From: Anaspis maculata
Taxonomy: Eukaryota; Arthropoda; Insecta; Coleoptera; Scraptiidae
NCBI GenBank assembly: GCA_949128115.1
Contig: OX421965.1
Location: 50,149,257 to 50,213,256 of the forward strand
DNA length: 64,000 bases
Reading direction: 5' to 3'
Positions 56,871 to 64,000 of this stretch are shown in pieces. The translations under genes were made by a program, and so were the position numbers. The notes beneath the pieces are model-generated. The model had not been told where the DNA came from, ran no database searches, and was given only the letters and a program-made list of their open reading frames with translations. The number at the start of each line of letters is the position of its first letter. Position 1 is the stretch's first letter.

Positions 56871-58602
56871 AGGCCCGATAGAAATGAGGTCTCTCGTTTC
56901 GGTATCTCGTGTGGCGGAGTGATGACCTCGACGAGCGGGAGGTTAGTCTTGGTGAGTTGGGATAGTTGCTTACGGATAGGCTTTGCCGGAAAAATGTATG
57001 ATGGGGCTCACGCGTGCTTTCTGAATCTGCCTGCACGTGCTGGTATCTGCGCTACTGTCTGCCGTCAGGTACAGCCACTGGCAAGCCTCGTCCTTTGATG
57101 GATACCTTCATAGAAAGGTATTCGCGCTCTTGGGCCCTCTGGACTTGGCTTTGTGACTGCGGTACTCAGAGCACCGGACCTAGTGGGTTAGATCTGGAAA
57201 CTCGCGGGTGAGCTTCCTCTGCGTTTCTGAAGCTCCTAGTTATTCGGAAAATGTAAATTTTAAGAACTACGTGAAAAAGCAAGTAATTGAAATAAAATAG
57301 AATCGCGTTGAGATCGGGGTTCGGACCCTGCCGTAGAGTCGCAATTGTTGATCGGATTGATGGACACCTCCCCCCCCTCCTTGAAACTAATAATTTTGTT
57401 TTAGCGCCACGACCGTTCCTGATATTTCCATATAGAGCTTGTTACGGGAATGAAGACGTTCTTATTCGAAACTGATGAATTCATGCCGGTACCCAGCGAC
57501 GCCACCGTTCAGATAGGGACTTTGTAAAAATGAACTGTTATTAGGGCTCGATCAGGAATAGTGTAGACGGCGATTACTTCGTGTTAGGGTAAAGATTATT
57601 TCAACGCCTCTCCGCATCGGCTTTTCGACGAACACCCTGTATAGTCAATTCTCCGCGTTTTGTTTCTCCTGGCTGCGGCCTTCTCTCACAAACTGCTGAA
57701 CAACAACGAACTAGCGCGTATACGGGGCGTGCTCAAAACGTTCTCCACATTAAATTTGTACCTTGACTAGAGTAATTAGGTTCGCGGACACCATCGGTTT
57801 GAAAGTTTTTGGAAGGGCGAAATTTGGTTCAACATTTCCGGTTATAGACACGCGCGACCGCGGGAATCTTTCTGAGCGTTGGGGGCGACTCACGGTGAAA
57901 AAAGGGAATAGGCCCCCACAAAGGCAGCCATATCCAATCCTTTCCAAACGGGCAAAAGAGACCATGGCCCAAAAAGAAGCAACAGCCTTTGAAAAGAATG
58001 CCACAATAAGGTGGGCTACCATACACACACCGGCCCACAAATCTTGGATAGCACTCGTGGTCGAAGTCACTCTTCTCTTTTCAGTGTCTAGAAGCCGGGC
58101 CTAACCCTAACATAACCTCTAACACTAACATAAATGTTGGATCTGATTTAATCACAAAAAAAACTTTGAACCGCGAAAACCAGTCAGAATTAAATGTTGG
58201 TCAAGGTGTAGAGTCAGGTGTTCGTCGGAGGGTTGGGGTGTTGGGACGTCTGAAGTAATTAGGGGAAAGTTATCTCTTCGGGAATAGGTTAGATCTTTTA
58301 GATAATTTAGCCTGCGATGTGAAGGTAGGACTAGGTATAGGAGCGAGCCATTATTTAAACATTTTGAATTGTACATAGAAGTCAATAGATTGATGTTATG
58401 TTAAAACTTTAACTGTGTCTTATTGCGTTCAAACTCGTAGTCAGACCTGTCTCAACAATCTCGAGAACTCTATAATCGAACAACAAGAAGAGAGGCACAA
58501 CGGGATGTCGTCCTGATACTAGATGATCATCGGCCAAGCGGTTCCAAAAGCGGGAGAAGTGATTTAATTCAAATAAGTTGAATTAAATGCCAGTATAATG
58601 GG
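56871..58602. other. Gene-free stretch
   Basis: No gene was recognised. The 113-codon frame at 57763-58104 is overlapped by equally long frames on the other strand. CACCCTGTATAG at about 57637 is a lone fold-back-type end. Confidence 0.3.
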
Positions 58603-59127
58603 TTGCCTACCCATTCAGCGGTACAAGACGATAGCTGGGGTCGTTTCACTATCTCTGATAAACAGCATGGTTTCTTCCCAGGAAGGAGTACAATTACTAA
58701 CTTGACATGTTTCACCCAGTACTTTTGCTCTTCCATGGATAGTCGTTTACAGGTCAACGTAATTTTCACTGACTTTTCCAAGGCCTTCGATCGCATGGAC
58801 CATGGCATTCTCCTCGAGAAGCTATATGCATGTGGCGTTGATGAGGGGTGGCTCTCTCTTCTCACTTCGTACTTGACCAACCGGAGCCAGTATGTTGAGA
58901 TTGACGGCCGCCGCTCATCAGACTTTTCGCCAACCAGCGGTGCACCTCAAGGTGTAAACCTTGCGCCGCTGATGTTTGACATATTCATCAATGACATAGT
59001 GGATCGGGTGGATGGTAGGATACTGATGTACGCCGATGACGTGAAATTGTTCAGGAGGGTCCGTACTGGGGAGGACTGTGATCTGCTGCAGAAGGACTTG
59101 AATGGCGTTTCTGAGTGGTGCCGGGAC
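58603..59127 (+). pseudogene. LINE reverse transcriptase, left part
   Basis: This fragment of 175 codons begins in the RT palm/finger region (DKQHGFFPGRSTITNL) and includes FTDFSKAFDRMDHG and the altered motif GAPQGVNLAPLMF, where relatives have SGVPQGSxLGPLLF. The catalytic YADD is present at 59029-59040. It then reads LNGVSEWCRD up to the insertion point. All of the upstream endonuclease and ORF1 sequence is missing, as is usual for a 5'-truncated LINE copy. The frame is open and stops only because an unrelated element has inserted after codon 175. The conserved catalytic Asp pair shows that the source element was functional, but this copy is not. Confidence 0.85.
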
Positions 59128-60001
59128 GGCACTGGTACGAAAGAGCGCAGGTCAAAAGAGCGCGGTACAAAAAAGCGCAGATAAAAGAGCGCATGGACAA
59201 AATAGCGCACGGACAAAAGAGCGCATGTTCAAAATGGCGCACGGACAAAAGAGCGCACGTACTAAAGGGCACACGGACAAAAGGGCGCAAAGAGCGCGCA
59301 TATTAATTAGGCAATAATATCATTCAAGTAGTAGGTACGTGCTGTTTTGTCTGAAGTTTGTAGGAATTGAATCATACGACAATATTATTATATTTTATTC
59401 TCAGAACTTGATGTACAGAACGAGGTACCTACTTACAAAATAAATAAAAAAACTTTCAATTACCCACTAAGTAAAAAATTTACAAAAGTATATCATATTG
59501 TGGGCCATATTCAACTCCTGCACGGCAGGGGCAGGCCCATGGTAATGAGGAGTTCTTTCAAATTTTTCATCGCCACCAATTTTGCACACCATCCTGCCTC
59601 TGCACGTCTTCAAGGTACGTCTTCAGGTCTAAGGTCATTGTAGAGTATAAATAAACTAAACTAAACTAAACTGAACATCGCCACGATTCGAATGTGGCTG
59701 AAACGCGATCTCTTCTGTATCGATATCCACCGTGGAAAATTAAATCGCCGCCTTTTTGAGATTTGAGCATCGCCAAATTTTCAAATCACTGACAACTAAT
59801 TTTCCAGAATGACAACCCAGAGTTCTTTTCAGTTTGACCTGCGCTCTTTTGTCCGTGCGCCATTTTGTACATGCGCTCTTTTGTCCGCGCGCCGTTTTTA
59901 ACGTGCGCCCTTTTGTCCGTGCGCTATTTTGTCCATGCGCTCTTTTCTCTGCGCTTTTTTGTACCGCGCTTTTTTGACCTGCGCTCTTTCGTACCAGCGC
60001 C
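59128..60001. mobile_element. 874-bp TIR element, long repeat-built termini
   Basis: The ends GGCACTGGTACGAAAGAGCG and CGCTCTTTCGTACCAGCGCC pair, and pairing continues for about 170 bp. The arms are made of about ten units of 15-16 bp (AAAAGAGCGCAYGGAC type). A perfect 8-bp duplication GCCGGGAC flanks it (59120-59127 and 60002-60009). The central region has no transposase; it contains TAAACTAAACTAAACTAAAC near 59651. An 8-bp duplication occurs in hAT, P and Merlin superfamilies, and I cannot choose among them. Confidence 0.9.
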
Positions 60002-60009
60002 GCCGGGAC

Positions 60010-60738
60010 AACAGGCTTCATTTGAACGTCGACAAATGTAAGGTGATGTCCTTTACCAGAAATACCTCGCGTCTTGTGAGCTACGAGTATGTCCTCGATG
60101 GTGTTCCGCTGGGGTCCTGCAGCACTTTTCGGGATCTTGGCGTCCTGTTTGACACAGAGTTATCATTTGCACCTCACATCGATCAGGTCTGCAAGTCGGC
60201 TCTCAGGATGCTGGGATTTATCATTAGGAATGGCGGATCTATCGCAAATATCGACTGCCTCAAGTCTCTCTATTTTACTTTCGTTCGGTCGAAGCTAGAA
60301 TATGCGAGTCTGGTGTGGGCGCCCATCTACAGGAGACAGAGCCTTCAGCTCCAGCGTGTCGAAAGAAAATTTTTGAAATATCTCTATTTCAGACAGCATG
60401 GTGTTTTCCCGGACCGAGGCTTTGACAGTGACCTTCTCTTGGGTGAGTTTGGTATAGATTCTCTTGAGTCTCGGAGGTGTCGTGCGTCTCTTGTCTTTCT
60501 TTATAAACTCTTTAGCGGAACTGCGGACTGCAGTGAGCTCCTGGGGGAACTTTCCATATTGGTACCGCGATTGAGTACTAGAGGCTGCGGATTTTTCAGG
60601 CTCCCTGCTGCCGCCACGAATGCGATCATCAGATCTCCGATTTATGCTATGTCCAGATCCTTCAACGACGTCTGTCACAAGACAGACTTAAGCTCCCCCT
60701 CGTTAAGCGTTTCTATGCGAGCCCTCCAGGTTGCCTAG
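60010..60738 (+). pseudogene. LINE reverse transcriptase, right part
   Basis: This is the continuation of the interrupted RT from LHLNVDKCKVMSF through the thumb region (YVLDGVPLG, DLGVLFDTELSF, HIDQVCKSALRMLGFI) to SLYFTFVRSKLEYASLVWAP and a C-terminal stretch ending at a TAG stop (60736-60738). Of the 269 codons from the first ATG (59929), the first 27 lie in the inserted element. The LINE part proper starts at 60010, in the frame that ends at 59127, so the insertion split one continuous frame at a single codon boundary. No stop or frameshift interrupts the part. It is followed by a 3' UTR with AATAAA near 60908 and the (ATT)n tail. Confidence 0.85.
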
Positions 60739-60916
60739 ATCTGTCTCAGGACAGTGGGCTTTTCCCTTGTCTTTATTCTTGTGCTGTATTTTGTTTTTAT
60801 TTGTGTGCATTGTTTGTCGCATCACTCATTATGATATGCTAGTATTGCTACTTATTTATTTTAATCATTTTTCTTGTCCTCTTTATGACTTTTTTTTGTT
60901 GTTGGACAATAAAGCC

Positions 60917-60939
60917 TATTATTATTATTATTATTATTC
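60917..60939 (+). repeat. (ATT)n LINE tail
   Basis: Seven ATT units directly follow ACAATAAAGCCT, marking the 3' end of the truncated LINE. Confidence 0.8.
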
Positions 60940-61164
60940 TTTAATGGGCGCCATATTGGATTTTGATATATTTTTTAATACGGTATTATTTTCTGGTCAC
61001 AACGATGTGCCACATGTCACTGTTGGATAAATGTTCAACATTTACGTTTTTTTATATTGTCGGTGCTGATTTTGTTTCCAAAGAAGAAACACACAAGAAA
61101 ACTTACGAAAAAAAATCTGTTTACTATATAGCGTCACTTATCAAGAAGTGAACTTTGAAAAAAA

Positions 61165-61360
61165 AATCGGTCACTATCCTATTGGGGATGTTCCTAGGAT
61201 CATTCTCAGGTGTGCCAAATTGTAAATTGCAGGGGAGGCGAATCTCTCGGCCAAAAAGAACACGTGCCGGTGTTTCCCGCGTGATGTTGTGAATGGCAGT
61301 GCGACACGTCATTAGGAATATCTAAAGATGACGATCCCAGTCATCCCAAATAATGATTCT
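61165..61360 (-). pseudogene. pol: Gypsy integrase fragment
   Basis: On the minus strand it reads DWDRHL, then FLMTCRTAIHNIT, then TPARVLFGREIRLPC and LQFGTPENDP. These match the integrase C-terminal region of the element at 6810-6950 (TPARVMFGREIRLLC, LKFGTPEDDP) with many differences. It is about 195 bp with no catalytic residues, and lies just downstream (in its own orientation) of the LTR fragment at 61545-61835. The two may come from one deleted element, related to but distinct from the 1679-7418 copy. Confidence 0.75.
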
Positions 61361-61544
61361 CGAGGCGTCCCGTACCGAAATTTTGGGTGGAAAAAATCTG
61401 CTGGCATATGAGATCGGACCTTGAAGACCGGACCGTTGATTCAACAGTTTTTCTTGCGACTCGATACCTTAAACGGTTCTCGAGAGAAATGAGGGGTGAG
61501 CATATTTTATGAATCACCCTGTAAAGCCCCGACTAATTTATGTT

Positions 61545-61835
61545 GAATGTTCTATAGGTTCTTCAGAAAATTCCACAGTGACCCGACATACGGTTTCTAG
61601 GTGACTCCCGGAAAATCACACATCTTTCGCGTGCTTCCGGTGTGTTCTGGAATGTCAGCACCTCCGCCAATTCGGCTGATGTCTTCTAATCGACCGTTGA
61701 AGTCTCCCCATCCATTTCAATCGCCAAGCCATCGCGTATATTTTGGAAATGTCAAGAGCTCCGCACTTGTACACTGCGACCTAATGGGAAGAGTCTAGAT
61801 AGATCGCGTGTTCTCCAGAATCGCGGCTCGTAACA
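61545..61835 (-). repeat. Gypsy LTR fragment
   Basis: It matches 43340-43623 with clear divergence (CGGTTTCTAG, CGCGTGCTTCCNGTGTGTTC, GCACCTCCGCCAA, TACACTGCGACCTAATGG, CGGCTCGTAACA). It ends at the same LTR terminus (61831-61835). Confidence 0.7.
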
Positions 61836-61984
61836 TTATTATCTGAATTTGTGATCGTATCGCGAGCGTAACGCGGGTGTATCGTCATAATATCAAATAC
61901 ATCAACATTTTTGCCAATAAAAAACGCGACAAGGCTTCATCGTATTATCATGACCTGATGGAATAAAAGGCTTGGTTGCTGAAA

Positions 61985-62185
61985 AATAACCGCGCTGAAA
62001 TTCCGGCGTAATATCTACTGCGTATAATCACTTACGGCGTATTTATACTGAATTCATTACCGCGCAAAATAGTCACAGCGAAGTAATCAAACCGCGAAAA
62101 AATTATAGCGAAATCAATGTTGGCTTAAAATTTACCGCTAAATATTCTAACAGCGAACATTAATAAATAGAAGCGCAAAATTAAA
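61985..62185. repeat. Degenerate array with 15-bp period
   Basis: GCG-centred words (ACCGCG, AGCGAA, GGCGTA) recur at about 61991, 62006, 62021, 62037, 62061, 62077, 62092, 62107, 62122, 62137, 62152 and 62172, mostly 15-16 bp apart, separated by AT-rich bases. It resembles the subterminal repeats of a DNA transposon, but no ends were found. Confidence 0.5.
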
Positions 62186-62189
62186 AAAT

Positions 62190-63659
62190 TAGTCTACCGT
62201 ATGGTTTCATTCAATCAAATGAAAAAAATAATTCAATAATGTCCTTTATTGATGGAAAAGTGGCGAAAGGCGTGTAAATATGGACCTTGCTAGGTGACTG
62301 AATGGCTCCTTATTATAGTCCTTTACATCTAGTTCATTATTAAACTCTCCCTCCCAAGTTGGTGGGGGCCGCGGTAACACGAGAACAAACAATATTTTCA
62401 ATTTTCAACAAAATACTCAAACTGCAGCAAATGCAGTTTCGCATTATTAAGCAGTATAGAGCAGTCAGTATAGTACGTTCAACTCAAGTGTGATTCGAAT
62501 GAGTTATGGTTTCCCGAATTTTTTTTTTCTGAAGGGGTGGCGTGGCGAAACTCCCCTCAGGTAACTCGAAGTACATTTAAGTTGAAGTTGCTATTCCTAC
62601 TCTACTAAGCTCATTTTAGTTTAAAAGTCTCACTTTTCTAAAACGTCATTGAGATGTAACTGGCGATGTTGGAATTTGCCTTGGAGTGCAAACCCCCCGA
62701 TTTGCAGCACATTTTAAGCGATGAGAATCTAAAGTACGAGTTTTAAGAAGTCGCGGCGCAGTGTACGCCTCGGAGGAATTGGAAGCGGGTCGTGGTTTTA
62801 AATTTTAACCCGTCAATGATTGGCGTGTCCTGATGGTGTTCGGCAAAGTTTCGAAAAAAGAGCAAAGAGAACAAAACGAAATGAAATATGAACTTCCGGC
62901 ATCGGGAGAGACGCTTTCGGGCTTTTTCTTCTGTTTTTTGATCTTCCACTTCCCCCTTTTTCCATTGCCTCCCCAATTAAAGTCGCAGCAGCCAGCGCTT
63001 CGATATATGATAGATCGTTCCAAAAACTCCGGGAGAGGTAGTTTTGGTGGTTAAGTACGTAGGTACCGAAGAGAGACGGTGTGCGTGCCTTTATTCGTTC
63101 ACTAAACAAAACCCATAAATCAATGTCGTTGGCCCCAAAACACCTTAATCTTTCCCCGTAGGAATATTTCTTGCTTATTCAGTACAGGTGACGTTTTCAA
63201 TAATTAATCCCGCAATACTATATCGGAAATTCGCTTAGAACGGCGAGGCCGCATCAGGCTTCCGCCACTCGCGTCTCTTCCCTTACTCGAGATTTTCATT
63301 CAGCGGATGTCACATTACATAAAACTTTACAAATTGAGTTTCTTCGCTTCGTTTTAGGAGATTAACAAACTTTGCGTAATATCGCATGTATTCAGTGCTG
63401 TACGCGGATTTAATTAGTAGCGAAAGGGTGCTCTTGCTAGGTGTATTCCGTTCAAAGTATGCATCTCAATCGAGAACTCAATCCTCTAGATTTGACCGAC
63501 TAGTCTAGTCACTCAAATCACAAATCGATTCACAAATTCATAATGAACAGTGGTCACAATTTGAAGTGGGACACTGAAAATATTCATCAACTTCAAAAAG
63601 CTGTAATTTGCTTGATAATAATCGAATTGTGAAAGATTTGCACAGAATTGAAGATCAAT
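62190..63659. other. Gene-free stretch, one GC-richer patch
   Basis: No gene was recognised. The part 62700-63110 is GC-richer and has overlapping open frames of 70-100 codons on both strands without motifs. Confidence 0.3.
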
Positions 63660-63667
63660 TCTTTTTC

Positions 63668-63890
63668 TTTCCAGGAGCTGCAGTACTTCTCTTGATTATG
63701 GCCAAAATGTGCCTCATACAAGGTGTTGATAAAATCCTTGCACTTTGGCTAATTTTTGCTCTAGTGCAGGAACTATTCGGATCACCCTGAAGTTCTGTAC
63801 CCTGTACCAAACAAGTGTAATCCCCATCTACACGTGGCAAGACTTTTTTCATCACCCTGTATGGGGCATTTTGCCTATGATCAACAGAAG
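63668..63890. repeat. Partial fold-back, CACCCTGTATGG end
   Basis: ATTATGGCCAAAATGTGCCT (about 63694-63713) pairs imperfectly with GGGGCATTTTGCCTATGAT (about 63863-63881), next to CACCCTGTAT. It is the recognisable part of a decayed inverted repeat. Confidence 0.4.
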
Positions 63891-64000
63891 TAGCTATATT
63901 TCTGAGAAAAAAGAATTGACGAACAGACCTTAACAGGTTCTGTAACAGGTTCAGCAGCAAAAAACAGACGCTTCAGAAAACTTTCCTGGACACCCTCCAG

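Larger units (their letters stand above)
58603..60940 (+). mobile_element. 5'-truncated non-LTR retrotransposon, split
   Basis: The 3' part of a LINE, starting within the reverse transcriptase (58603-59127), interrupted by an 874-bp element, then continuing (60010-60738) to a 3' UTR and an (ATT)n tail at 60917-60939. The tail of short repeats rather than poly(A), and RT motifs such as FTDFSKAFDRMDH and YADD, suggest a CR1/Rex1- or related Jockey-superfamily clade. I cannot settle the clade. Confidence 0.8.

Noticed and set aside
58098..58135. CCTAACCCTAAC telomere-like words
   Set aside because: Only one and a half units with irregular continuation; too short to call an interstitial telomere repeat.

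Overview
This window looks like intergenic or intronic DNA of an arthropod, most likely an insect, and I could find no confident host gene in it. The case for an arthropod is indirect: a full-length Jockey-clade LINE with the TAATG stop/start overlap, Tc1 (D34E) and mariner-like transposase remnants, mag/mdg-like Ty3/gypsy fragments, and many long fold-back repeats. I cannot name the order or species. The coding content comes from transposable elements. Only one element has intact open reading frames: the LINE at 47638-52183.

Layout. 1-7.4 kb: an old Ty3/gypsy element (about 1679-7418) with broken gag and pol, into which a tRNA-derived SINE (3920-4117) has inserted in frame. 8.4-9.6 kb: a degraded gypsy reverse-transcriptase fragment on the minus strand and a mariner-like remnant. 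10-35 kb: a series of long inverted-repeat (fold-back) elements at 10322-10865, 12598-13187, 15300-18040, 18052-19118, 22614-23807, 25474-26346 and 30675-31690. Between them lie a SINE-like repeat, small hairpin MITEs and two hAT-type non-autonomous elements with exact 8-bp target duplications (32000-32366 and 33499-34798).

36-39.5 kb: a 2.2-kb element with 18-bp perfect terminal inverted repeats (37042-39272). It carries a satellite of 10-bp monomers that read as continuous heat-shock-element boxes (TTCnnGAAnn). This is the most unusual signal in the window. 42-44 kb: a hammerhead-ribozyme-like core on the minus strand (42473-42498), a second copy of the SINE family with a long (AAT)n tail, and a gypsy solo LTR with a 4-bp target duplication. 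44.7-52.4 kb: a fold-back element with arms of about 0.7-1.1 kb, holding a Tc1 remnant in its loop and the intact Jockey LINE in its right arm. 52.5-56.1 kb: two more fold-backs, a tandem array with a period of about 120 bp, and a mariner remnant abutting a fold-back.

56.4-64 kb: a GC-rich minisatellite; a 5'-truncated non-LTR retrotransposon (58603-60940) interrupted by an 874-bp element with long terminal inverted repeats made of about 16-bp units and a perfect 8-bp target duplication; minus-strand gypsy pol and LTR fragments; and a degenerate array with a 15-bp period. The remaining sequence is AT-rich single-copy-looking DNA or unrecognised repeats, with a few GC-richer stretches (7590-7900, 43800-44560, 62700-63100) that could be regulatory. 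All comparisons were made by eye inside this window. Nothing was searched against a database.
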